From Pandoraea capi (GTDB taxonomy: Bacteria > Pseudomonadota > Gammaproteobacteria > Burkholderiales > Burkholderiaceae): DNA of 64,000 nucleotides. Numbering within the stretch: the stretch's first letter is position 1; each line of letters opens with the position of its first letter. The stretch spans positions 1 to 64,000 of the forward strand of contig NZ_CABPRV010000007.1 of the NCBI RefSeq assembly GCF_902459735.1, given 5' to 3'. The position numbers and the translations under genes are program-made. The notes beneath the pieces are model-generated. The model did not search any database, was not told where the DNA came from, and worked only from the letters and a program-made list of their open reading frames with translations. Shown here piece after piece: positions 36,358 through 44,385 of this stretch.

Positions 36358-37560
36358 TTACACCGCTTCGATGGCGATAGCGATGCCCTGGCCGACCCCA
36401 ATGCACATCGTACACAGCGCGAAGCGTCCACCCGTGCGCCTGAGCTGATACATCGCCGTCGTGACCAGACGTGCGCCGCTCATGCCGAGCGGATGGCCCA
36501 ACGCAATGGCGCCACCGTTCGGATTGACGCGCAGATCGTCGTCGGCCACACCGAGTTGTCGCAACACGGCCAGGCCCTGGCTCGCAAACGCTTCGTTGAG
36601 TTCGATGACGTCGAACTGATCGAGCGACATACCGAGCCGCGCGAGCAGTTTTTGCGTTGCGGGAGCCGGACCGATGCCCATGATGCGCGGTGCCACCCCT
36701 GCCGTCGCCATGCCTAGTACCCGGGCGCGCGGCGTCAGGCCGAAGCGCGCCGCACTCGCCTCGTCTGCCAGCAGCAGTGCGCAGGCGCCGTCGTTGACGC
36801 CAGAAGCGTTACCGGCGGTCACGGTGCCATCAGGGCGTACCACGCCCTTGAGTCTGGCGAGCGCTTCCATGCTCGTCGCACGCGGATGTTCATCGCGATC
36901 CACAATGATCGCTTCGCCCTTCTTCTGGGCGATGGACACCGGCGTGATTTCCTCGGCCAGCGTGCCGTTCGCCTGAGCGCGCGCTGCCTTCTCCTGCGAG
37001 CGCACCGCAAAGCGATCCTGATCTTCACGGCTGATGCCGAAGTCGGTCGCCACGTTCTCGCCCGTCTCGGGCATCGAATCCACACCGTACTGCGCCTTCA
37101 TCAACGGATTGACGAAGCGCCAGCCGATGGTCGTGTCGTAAATCTCCGCCTGACGCGAAAACGCGCTCGCTGCCTTGCCCATCACGAACGGGGCACGGCT
37201 CATGCTCTCCACGCCGCCGGCGATCATCAGGCCCGCTTCGCCCGCCTTGATCGCGCGCGCCGCCGTGCCGATGGCGTCCATCCCCGAGCCGCACAGGCGG
37301 TTGATCGTCGCGCCCGGCACGTCTTGCGGCAGGCCCGCCAGCAGCGACGACATACGCGCGACGTTACGGTTGTCTTCACCGGCCTGATTGGCGCAGCCGT
37401 AGATCACGTCGGCCACTTGTGTCCAGTCGACGTTGGCGTTGCGCGCCATGAGCGCCTTGAGAGGGATGGCGCCGAGATCGTCGGCACGCACCGACGACAG
37501 CGCGCCGCCATAGCGACCGATGGGGGTGCGGATTGCGTCGCAGATAAAGACTTCACTCAT
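36358..37560 (-). CDS. pcaF: 3-Oxoadipyl-CoA thiolase (beta-ketoadipyl-CoA thiolase)
   Basis: The 400-residue thiolase has nucleophile Cys90 in NRLCGSGMDA, the catalytic GHP (His356) and Cys386 in ALCTMCIGVGQG. The sequence start (VFICDAIRTPIGRYGGALS) and the linkage to pcaIJ identify the 3-oxoadipyl-CoA thiolase, which splits 3-oxoadipyl-CoA to succinyl-CoA and acetyl-CoA, the last step of the beta-ketoadipate pathway. Its ATG overlaps the pcaJ stop by 4 bp (ATGA), indicating coupled translation. Confidence 0.95.
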   Translation of the reverse strand: MSEVFICDAIRTPIGRYGGALSSVRADDLGAIPLKALMARNANVDWTQVADVIYGCANQAGEDNRNVARMSSLLAGLPQDVPGATINRLCGSGMDAIGTAARAIKAGEAGLMIAGGVESMSRAPFVMGKAASAFSRQAEIYDTTIGWRFVNPLMKAQYGVDSMPETGENVATDFGISREDQDRFAVRSQEKAARAQANGTLAEEITPVSIAQKKGEAIIVDRDEHPRATSMEALARLKGVVRPDGTVTAGNASGVNDGACALLLADEASAARFGLTPRARVLGMATAGVAPRIMGIGPAPATQKLLARLGMSLDQFDVIELNEAFASQGLAVLRQLGVADDDLRVNPNGGAIALGHPLGMSGARLVTTAMYQLRRTGGRFALCTMCIGVGQGIAIAIEAV

Positions 37561-38204
37561 TGGTTTACTCCATTAAGTAGCGCCACACCGCTCAGGCGTT
37601 GCAGTTCGTCGAACGACAGCCCCTCGACCATGTCGATGACACGCAGTCCATCGGACGTCACGTCGATCACCGCGAGGTCGGTGTAGATGCGCGTCACGCA
37701 TCCCACACCCGTGAGCGGATACGTGCACTGCTCGACGATCTTGCTTTCGCCTTGCTTGGTCTGATGTTCCATCATCACGAAGACCTGCTTGGCACCGCTC
37801 GCGAGGTCCATCGCGCCGCCGACGGCCGGAATCGCATCGGGTGCGCCGGTGTGCCAGTTGGCGAGGTCGCCGGTCTTCGAGACCTGGAATGCGCCGAGCA
37901 CGCAGAAGTCGAGGTGGCCGCCGCGCATCATCGCGAACGAGTCGGCGTGGTGGAAGAACGCGCCGCCCGGTTTGAGCGTGACGGGTTGCTTGCCGGCGTT
38001 GATGAGGTCTTCGTCCTCTTCGCTCTTTGCGGGGGCCGGGCCCATGCCGATCACGCCGTTTTCGCTCTGGAGAATGATCTCCTTCTCGGCGGGCAGATGA
38101 TTGGCGACGGCCGTGGGCAGGCCGATGCCGAGGTTCACATAAGCGCCGTCAGGAATGTCCTGGGCAACGCGGGCGGCCATCTGGTCGCGGGTCAGTCGGT
38201 TCAT
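37557..38204 (-). CDS. pcaJ: 3-Oxoadipate CoA-transferase subunit B
   Basis: The 215-residue protein has the beta-subunit signature LGIGLPTAVANHL and the active-site LQSENGVIGMG with nucleophile Glu48, and GGAMDLASGAKQVFVMMEH. With PcaI it transfers CoA from succinyl-CoA to 3-oxoadipate. GGAGC precedes the ATG. It lies 24 bp after pcaI and overlaps pcaF by 4 bp. Confidence 0.95.
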   Translation of the reverse strand: MNRLTRDQMAARVAQDIPDGAYVNLGIGLPTAVANHLPAEKEIILQSENGVIGMGPAPAKSEEDEDLINAGKQPVTLKPGGAFFHHADSFAMMRGGHLDFCVLGAFQVSKTGDLANWHTGAPDAIPAVGGAMDLASGAKQVFVMMEHQTKQGESKIVEQCTYPLTGVGCVTRIYTDLAVIDVTSDGLRVIDMVEGLSFDELQRLSGVALLNGVNQ

Positions 38205-38228
38205 GTCTTGCTCCGGTTCAGATGGGGA

Positions 38229-38906
38229 TCAGGCGCGCGCAGCGCTTGGGACCGCGACAACGCGTTGCACGAAGATGCCGGGCGTGACCACGGCTTCCGG
38301 ATCGAGGTCGCCGAGTTCGACGACTTCGTCCACCTGAACGATGGCGCACTTGGCCGCCGTGGCCATGATCGGGCCGAAGTTGCGGGCGGTCTTGCGATAC
38401 ACGAGGTTGCCCCAGCGGTCGCCCTTGAGCGCCTTGATGAGTGCGAAGTCGGCATGAATCGGCGATTCGAGTACGTACGACTTGCCGTCGATCACGCGCG
38501 TTTCCTTGCCTTCGGCCAGCAGCGTGCCGAAGCCGGTCGGAGTGAAGAAGCCGCCGATGCCGGCGCCGGCCGCGCGAATGCGCTCGGCGAGGTTGCCCTG
38601 CGGCACCAGTTCCAGCTCGATCTTGCCCGAGCGGTAAAGACCGTCGAACACCTGCGAGTCGGTCTGGCGCGGGAACGAACAGATGATCTTGCGCACGCGC
38701 CCGGCCTTGAGGAGTGCGGCCAGACCCGTTTCGCCGTTACCGGCGTTGTTGTTGACGATGGTCAGCTCGCGCGCGCCCTGCTCGATCAGGGCGTCGATCA
38801 GGGCCGACGGCATCCCGGCGTTACCGAAGCCGCCAATCATGATCGTCGCGCCGTCGTGAACGTCCGCGACCGCGCTGGCGAGCGAGTCGTAAATCTTGTT
38901 GATCAC
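38229..38906 (-). CDS. pcaI: 3-Oxoadipate CoA-transferase subunit A
   Basis: The 225-residue protein has GATIMIGGFGNAGMPSALI, the CoA-transferase A signature, and VPQGNLAERIRAAGAGIGGF. It starts with GTG preceded by AGGAGG. First gene of the pcaIJF operon, divergent from pcaR, with a long palindrome 117 bp upstream of its start. Confidence 0.95.
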   Translation of the reverse strand: MINKIYDSLASAVADVHDGATIMIGGFGNAGMPSALIDALIEQGARELTIVNNNAGNGETGLAALLKAGRVRKIICSFPRQTDSQVFDGLYRSGKIELELVPQGNLAERIRAAGAGIGGFFTPTGFGTLLAEGKETRVIDGKSYVLESPIHADFALIKALKGDRWGNLVYRKTARNFGPIMATAAKCAIVQVDEVVELGDLDPEAVVTPGIFVQRVVAVPSAARA

Positions 38907-39022
38907 ACGTGCCTCCTGGGCAATTCCATCATTTCCATGGGCTCGCGGGCGGATACCCGCGCTCCTGCTGGCTGTCTCCCGGGCGATGGCGTCTTGTCCG
39001 GCGGCATCGTTCGGTTCACAAT

Positions 39023-39056
39023 GTTCTTATAGCGAACAAATATTCGCTATAAGAAC
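39023..39056. promoter_or_regulatory. 34-bp perfect palindrome, probable PcaR operator
   Basis: Two 14-bp arms, GTTCTTATAGCGAA and its exact complement, flank a 6-bp centre (caaata, 39037-39042). It lies in the 303-bp region between pcaI and pcaR, which holds no other feature apart from a run of short G/C-rich sequence. IclR-family pca regulators bind palindromes of this kind. Position and symmetry support control of pcaIJF and perhaps pcaR. Confidence 0.8.
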
Positions 39057-39209
39057 AGCGTAAGCGTTCCCTTGTCGGGCGTCAAGCGAGGGGCGTCCCG
39101 GAGACCGGCGGATGTGCACGCCGTGAGATTGCCTGTCTCGTGCGGTAGAACAGGCGACGCAAATCCTTTACGCTTGCCGTTCACACGAAGATTGCCAACC
39201 CTTTGATAC

Positions 39210-40028
39210 ATGACCTCTGCCACGACCGGCCCTGCCGACCCCAACGAACCGACCGACCCGACTGACAAGAAGCCGGGGGACTCCTACGTGCAGTCGTTTG
39301 CGCGCGGGCTGGCCGTGGTCAAGGCGTTCAATGCGGCACGTCCGGCGCAGACGCTCTCCGAGGTGGCGCAAGCCTCCGGTCTCACGCGCGCCGGTGCACG
39401 TCGCATTCTGCTTACGCTCGAAGCACTGGGTTACGTGCGCAGCGAAGGGCGGCTGTTCCGCCTCACGCCACGTATTCTCGACCTCGGTTTCTCGTATCTG
39501 ACGTCGATGCCGCTGTGGAATCTGGCCGAACCGTTCATGGAAGCGCTGGTGCAGCAGGTGCAGGAGAGCAGTTCGGCCTCGGTGCTCGATGGCGACGACA
39601 TCGTCTATGTGTTGCGTGTGCCGGTGCGCAAGGTCATGTCGATCAACCTGTCGATCGGCAGTCGTCTGCCGGCGTGGTGCACGTCGATGGGACGCGTGAT
39701 GCTCTCGGCGCTGCCCGACGCCGAACTCGACGCCGTGCTGCGTCGCGCCGAACTACGTCAGCACACCGGGCGCACCGTCACGGACATCGACACGCTGCGC
39801 GCGCGCATCCTCGACGTGCGCGCGAAGGGGTGGGCGCTGGTCGATCAGGAACTGGAGGAAGGGCTGATTTCGATCGCCGCGCCGATCCGCAATCGCGCCG
39901 GTCAGGTGATCGCAGCGATGAACGTGAGCGGTCAGGCCAACCGGACGTCGGCCGCCGAGATGGAAGCGAAGTTTCTTGCGCCGCTGCAACAGGCCGCGCA
40001 AAAGATTTCGCAGATGGTGGTGGTGTAA
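39210..40028 (+). CDS. pcaR: IclR-family regulator of the beta-ketoadipate pathway
   Basis: The 272-residue protein has an N-terminal winged helix (SFARGLAVVKAFNAARPAQT and SEVAQASGLTRAGARRIL) and the IclR effector domain (RVMLSALPDAELDAVL, GWALVDQELEEGLISIAAPI). The first 25 residues are Pro/Asp/Thr-rich and disordered. It is divergent from pcaIJF, the classic PcaR/PcaU location, where 3-oxoadipate or protocatechuate is effector. Confidence 0.92.
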   Translation: MTSATTGPADPNEPTDPTDKKPGDSYVQSFARGLAVVKAFNAARPAQTLSEVAQASGLTRAGARRILLTLEALGYVRSEGRLFRLTPRILDLGFSYLTSMPLWNLAEPFMEALVQQVQESSSASVLDGDDIVYVLRVPVRKVMSINLSIGSRLPAWCTSMGRVMLSALPDAELDAVLRRAELRQHTGRTVTDIDTLRARILDVRAKGWALVDQELEEGLISIAAPIRNRAGQVIAAMNVSGQANRTSAAEMEAKFLAPLQQAAQKISQMVVV

Positions 40029-40089
40029 CGTCTGCCGGGGGCGGACGTTGTCATGGCCGCCACCGCGGCGACACCGACAACACCAACAA

Positions 40090-40121
40090 GAAAGGGGCGC
40101 TCCATTTGGGGCGCCCCTTTC
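40090..40121. terminator. Bidirectional terminator between pcaR and the DUF2783 gene
   Basis: GAAAGGGGCGC and GCGCCCCTTTC arms pair with a 10-base loop between convergent genes. Confidence 0.8.
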
Positions 40122-40135
40122 GCTTCACTGACGGC

Positions 40136-40354
40136 TTACTGCGCAGCGCTATCCCGCTGACCGAGCGCCCCGGCGCGTGCGAGACGTAGCGCCGAGAGCA
40201 ATGTGTCGTGGTCGCCGACCTGATTGGCGAGCAACAGAATCAGTTGGGCGTTGGCGGCCTGACTCTGTGCGTCGTCGAGATCGCGATGCATGTCGATCAG
40301 CGCTTCGTAGAAATCGTCGGGGCGCGTCAGACGCGGTTGGGTATCCAGTGCCAT
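40136..40354 (-). CDS. DUF2783 small protein
   Basis: The 72-residue protein (core DDFYEALIDMHRDLDDAQ, then LILLLANQVGD) fits the DUF2783 family, usually encoded next to FAD aromatic hydroxylases. AAGGAGA precedes ATG 40354. It follows the FAD hydroxylase gene by 82 bp in the same direction and may be an accessory subunit or stabiliser; function is unknown. Confidence 0.75.
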   Translation of the reverse strand: MALDTQPRLTRPDDFYEALIDMHRDLDDAQSQAANAQLILLLANQVGDHDTLLSALRLARAGALGQRDSAAQ

Positions 40355-40436
40355 GAAGTGTCTCCTTCCTGCCAAATGCTTGCGATTTGTCGCGTGATCG
40401 GTCACGAGGACCGATGCGTCGCCGTGCTATCTCTCG

Positions 40437-42170
40437 TCATGCCGCGCATTGCAGCGGTGCCACTTGCGGCGCCGTGCGACCCAATGCGCGTTCGCGGGCC
40501 GCAGCAATCGCGCTCGCGTCAACCTTGCGCCAGCGCGCGCAGACGTGCTGATCCGGACGAATCAGATACACGGTGCCGGGCGCGGCGTCGTAGCGCTGTG
40601 CGGCCAGCCCTTCCGAGTCGTGCCAGACGCTGTGTGTGTCATGCGCATCGAGTGCGGCCTCGGCATCCGGGGTGACGAACACTGGCACGACGGGCACGTT
40701 GTCGCCGGCAAGCGCCTCAAGAGAAGCGAGCACCGGCGCATCGAGCGACGACGGCGAGCCGAACACCAGCGCGACGAAGCGTCCGCCCAGACGTGGCAGC
40801 AACCAGCCTGCCTGCGCGTGGCGCGAGAGCGGTGCATCGACGCACGCGGCCCCCGGCGTCATGCGCCCGGCGAACGTGTCGCATTCAGCGGTGTTCAACG
40901 TCGACTCGTGCAACACGGCGGGCACGGACAACCGTCCGCTGTTGACCAACTGGCGCGCAAACGCATGATCGCGGGCGAGGGTGAGCACCGCGTCGCGGAA
41001 CACGCGCGACACCGGGCTCTTCGGCGTAATGAAGTCGGTCGAGCGTGTCGAGTTGCGGATGTTTTCGTCGGCCGCGTATTCGCGTTCACGGGCGTAGGTG
41101 TCGAGCAGGGCGTCGGGCGCGTGGCCCGCGAGCACAAGCGCGAGTTTCCACGCGAGATTCTCCGCATCCTGCACGCCGCTGTTCGCGCCGCGTGCGCCGA
41201 AAGGCGACACGCCGTGCGCGGAATCCCCGGCGAACAGCACGTGGCCGTGGCGGAAGTCGTCCATGCGCAGGCAGGCGAACGTGTAGACGCTGACCCACTC
41301 CAGCGTGAATTTGGCGTCAGGGCCGAGCAGTGCCTGCACGCGGGGAATCACGCGCTCGGGGGCTTTCTCGGCGACGGGATCGGCGTCCCATCCCAACTGG
41401 AAGTCGATGCGCCAGACATCGTCCGGCTGGCGATGCAGCAGGACCGACTGATTCGGATGGAATGGCGGGTCGAACCAGAACCAGCGCTCGGCAGGGAAGT
41501 CCGCCGTCATCTTCACGTCGGCGATCAGGAAGCGGTCCTTGAACGTGCGTCCGTGGCTGTCCACGCCGATGAGCTTGCGCACGGGGCTGCGCGAACCGTC
41601 GGCGGCGACCACATAGCGTGCGGTCGTCCGGTATTCGCCGTCCGGCGTCTCGACGGTGAGGGTGACGCTGGCGTCCGCCGTACCGGGCGTGCCCTGCTGC
41701 GTGAGACCGACGACCTTGTTTTTCCAGCGGATCTCGATGTTCGGCAACTCGCGTGCGCGCTCGAACAGATAGCCTTCGACGTAATACTGCTGGAGGTTGA
41801 TGAAGGCCGGACGATGGTGCCCCGCTTCGGGCAGCAGATCGAAGTTGTAGACCTCCTGATCGCGCAGGAACACGCGGCCGACATTCCACCGCACGCCTTT
41901 ATCCACCATGCGCTCGCCGCAGCCGAGACGGTCGAAGATATCGAGCGTGCGCTTGGCGAAACAGATGGCGCGCGAGCCGGTCGAGAGCGTGCAGTCATCG
42001 TCGAGAACGATCACGGACACGCCTTGCTGCGCGAGGTCGATGGCCGTGGCGAGGCCGATCGGGCCGGCGCCGACCACGATGACCGGATGTACCGCGTTCG
42101 CGCCGTTGTCGGACTGTTCCGCGCACGGCCGATAGTCGAACGTGAGGCGCTGGTAATCGATGCTGCTCAT
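40437..42170 (-). CDS. FAD-dependent aromatic hydroxylase (MhpA/PheA/TfdB-like)
   Basis: The 577-residue protein has GAGPIG at 34-39 (FAD ADP part), the DG motif VAADGSRSPVRK, and the GD motif FAGDSAHGVSPFGARGANSG, in the order of group A flavoprotein monooxygenases, plus a thioredoxin-like C-terminal domain typical of phenol hydroxylase relatives. It should hydroxylate a phenolic acid with NAD(P)H and O2. GGAGA precedes ATG 42170. Genes for DUF2783, an MBL-fold hydrolase and two IclR regulators make a catabolic cluster; the substrate cannot be named from sequence. Confidence 0.88.
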   Translation of the reverse strand: MSSIDYQRLTFDYRPCAEQSDNGANAVHPVIVVGAGPIGLATAIDLAQQGVSVIVLDDDCTLSTGSRAICFAKRTLDIFDRLGCGERMVDKGVRWNVGRVFLRDQEVYNFDLLPEAGHHRPAFINLQQYYVEGYLFERARELPNIEIRWKNKVVGLTQQGTPGTADASVTLTVETPDGEYRTTARYVVAADGSRSPVRKLIGVDSHGRTFKDRFLIADVKMTADFPAERWFWFDPPFHPNQSVLLHRQPDDVWRIDFQLGWDADPVAEKAPERVIPRVQALLGPDAKFTLEWVSVYTFACLRMDDFRHGHVLFAGDSAHGVSPFGARGANSGVQDAENLAWKLALVLAGHAPDALLDTYAREREYAADENIRNSTRSTDFITPKSPVSRVFRDAVLTLARDHAFARQLVNSGRLSVPAVLHESTLNTAECDTFAGRMTPGAACVDAPLSRHAQAGWLLPRLGGRFVALVFGSPSSLDAPVLASLEALAGDNVPVVPVFVTPDAEAALDAHDTHSVWHDSEGLAAQRYDAAPGTVYLIRPDQHVCARWRKVDASAIAAARERALGRTAPQVAPLQCAA

Positions 42171-42313
42171 GCAAAGTCTCCATCGTCGGCACCGCACCGG
42201 CGGTTGCACGCCGGCGGGTGACGTTTTTCTACTTCTGCTTTGGCTTGCTGCTTATCGTGTGCGGCGCGGCATTCGGGCTCGCGCCGGGGTTCGTGCCAAC
42301 GAACTCAGTCCTG

Positions 42314-43273
42314 TCAGTCTTGCAGGGCGGCCCACATTTCCTTGTCGCGCTGTGCCGTCCAGATGCGCGGATGCGTGATGCCGGCCGCTTCATCGAATGC
42401 GCGCGTCACGTCGAACGGCAGGCAGTGTTCGTAGATGAACACGTGCCCGAACTTCGGATCCATCTTGCTGCGCGTGAGCGCCATCGCGCCCTTGAGGTCG
42501 AGCTTCTGTTCGACGGCCTGCTTGCCGGCTTCGAACAGCGTCGTCACGAAGTCCTTGGTGTAGGCGAGGCCCTTGGCGACTTCTTCCGGCGTAACGAGTG
42601 CCGGACCGCGTCCCGGCACGAGCTTCTCGGCGCCGAGTGCCCCGAGCGCGTCGAGCGTGGCGGGCCACTCGGCCAGTTGGGCGTCGCCGGTGTAGCAGGC
42701 GGCGTCGTATTCGACGAGGTCACCCGAGAACAGCACCTTTTGCGACGGCACCCACACCACGGTGTCGCCCTTCGTGTGACCCGAGCCGAGGTGCGCGATC
42801 TTCACTTCGAGCTTGCCGAGGAACAGCGTCATTTCCTTCTCGAAGACGAGCGTCGGCCACGTGAGGCCCGGCACCGTCTCCACACCTGCGAACAGGCGCG
42901 GGAAGCGTTCGATTTCCGACTTCATGTCGGCTTCGCCGCGCTCGACGATCATCTCGTACGTGCCACGGCTGGCGATGATCTGCTGCGCGCCTTCTTCGAA
43001 GTAGGCCGATGCGCCGAGCACACGCACGGCGTGATAGTGCGAGAGCACTACGTACTTGATCGGCTTGTCGGTGATCGTGCGGATCTTGGCGATCAGGTCC
43101 TGCGCCATGGCGGGCGTGGCCGTGGTGTCGACGATCATCACGCCGTCGTCGCCGATGATGACGCCGGAGTTCGGATCGCCCTCGGCGGTGTACGCCCAAG
43201 TGTTTTCCGACAGTTGGGTGAACGTGACCTTCTTGGCTTCCAGGTCGGCTTGCGAGGCGAATGCTTTGGCCAT
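42314..43273 (-). CDS. MBL-fold hydrolase with altered HxHxDH motif
   Basis: The 319-residue protein has the metallo-beta-lactamase fold: DGVMIVDTTATPAMAQDLI, VVLSHYHAVRVLGAS in the place of HxHxDH, LGSGHTKGDTVVW with the next His, and KVLFSGDLVEYDAAC with the bridging Asp. In the HxHxDH position it reads HYHAVR, lacking the Asp and His that build the second metal site. It may use one metal or have another role. Start at 43273 is preceded by GAGAGAGA. Same strand and just upstream of the FAD hydroxylase, so probably one operon; it could hydrolyse a ring-cleavage product or thioester. Confidence 0.82.
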   Translation of the reverse strand: MAKAFASQADLEAKKVTFTQLSENTWAYTAEGDPNSGVIIGDDGVMIVDTTATPAMAQDLIAKIRTITDKPIKYVVLSHYHAVRVLGASAYFEEGAQQIIASRGTYEMIVERGEADMKSEIERFPRLFAGVETVPGLTWPTLVFEKEMTLFLGKLEVKIAHLGSGHTKGDTVVWVPSQKVLFSGDLVEYDAACYTGDAQLAEWPATLDALGALGAEKLVPGRGPALVTPEEVAKGLAYTKDFVTTLFEAGKQAVEQKLDLKGAMALTRSKMDPKFGHVFIYEHCLPFDVTRAFDEAAGITHPRIWTAQRDKEMWAALQD

Positions 43274-43345
43274 GCTTGTCTCTCTCTTATCTCGTCTGCG
43301 GGGATGGTGCTGCTGGATGAGGGCATCTTACGAAACGCCCAGAAT

Positions 43346-43362
43346 ATTTGTCAATGACAAAT
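43346..43362. promoter_or_regulatory. Perfect 17-bp palindrome between MBL-fold and IclR genes
   Basis: ATTTGTCA-A-TGACAAAT, 8-bp arms with a 1-bp centre, 73 bp before the MBL-fold start and within the divergent promoter shared with the tandem IclR genes; probable operator. Confidence 0.7.
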
Positions 43363-43539
43363 CTGATTGTTATTTGCTAATGTTGCGGCGTGAGCCATCG
43401 AGGGACGTTTTTATCGCGGCTTAAACACGGGTTAAGCACGGGTTTACCCTGTGACGTCGGGCGAATAGGCCAGAACCTGCGCGCCGACTTGTTTAAAATC
43501 TAGGCCATTTTTCCGAGGGAGCCTGTCTCCCAAGACTGC

Positions 43540-44385
43540 ATGAACCGAATTCCGATGGACGGCGCGGCCGATGCCGCAAGCCAGTCCGAATCTGGCCAGC
43601 CGGGCCGTGGCTCGCGCGGCGTACAAAGCGTGGATGTCGCGGCGCGGGTGCTTCAGGCGCTGGCACAGGCGCGCCGCCCGCTGGGGCCGGGCGATCTGGC
43701 ATCGCTTGCGGGTCTGCCGCCGGCGCAGGCGCATCCGTATCTGGTGAGCCTGACGCGGCTCGGCCTGCTCAAGCGCGATCCGATGTCCGGTGACTACGCG
43801 CCGGGCCCGATGACGCTGCGTCTCGCCCTGCTGCATCTCGAAAACGATTCGGCCTATCGCGCCGCGGTGCCGCGTGTGGTGACGTTCGCCCGCGAGACGG
43901 GTTTCTGCGTCGCAATCTGCACCAGCGCACCGCAAGGGCCGGTAGTCGTGCACGTTGAGCGCGCGGCGTTTCCGTTGCATGTGAACCTGCACGTGGGCTC
44001 GGTAATGTCGCTCACCACGACGTCGACCGGCCGCGCGTTCTGCGCCTTCACGCCGCAGGATCGATGGCCGCAGGCATGGCACGAACAGATGCCCGATTCG
44101 GTCGCGATGGCCGACGAGTGCAGGCGTTTCGACACGCTGCTCGACGAGACGCGTGAACACGGCATGTCGCGCAGCGTGAACGCCCCGAGTCCGTCGGTCA
44201 GCAGTCTGTGCGCCCCGGTGTTCGATGCGAGCGGACGTCTTCGACTGGCGCTCACCGCTATCGGTCCGACGGCGGCGCTCGATGTCGCATGGGACGGTGC
44301 GGCGGCTGGCGCCTTGCGGGCGACGGCGAAAGCGATCGCGTCGCAGATCGATGCCTTGGGCGAGCGCGTGGAGTCGGTGTCATGA
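43540..44385 (+). CDS. IclR-family regulator, first of a tandem pair
   Basis: The 281-residue protein has the IclR winged helix (GVQSVDVAARVLQALAQARR, then LAGLPPAQAHPYLVSL) and effector domain (CVAICTSAPQGPVVVHVERA, VMSLTTTSTGRAFCAF). It is divergent from the MBL-fold/FAD hydroxylase genes, so it is their likely regulator. Its stop overlaps the ATG of a second IclR gene (ATGA at 44382-44385). ATG 43540 or 43555 could be used. Confidence 0.88.
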   Translation: MNRIPMDGAADAASQSESGQPGRGSRGVQSVDVAARVLQALAQARRPLGPGDLASLAGLPPAQAHPYLVSLTRLGLLKRDPMSGDYAPGPMTLRLALLHLENDSAYRAAVPRVVTFARETGFCVAICTSAPQGPVVVHVERAAFPLHVNLHVGSVMSLTTTSTGRAFCAFTPQDRWPQAWHEQMPDSVAMADECRRFDTLLDETREHGMSRSVNAPSPSVSSLCAPVFDASGRLRLALTAIGPTAALDVAWDGAAAGALRATAKAIASQIDALGERVESVS

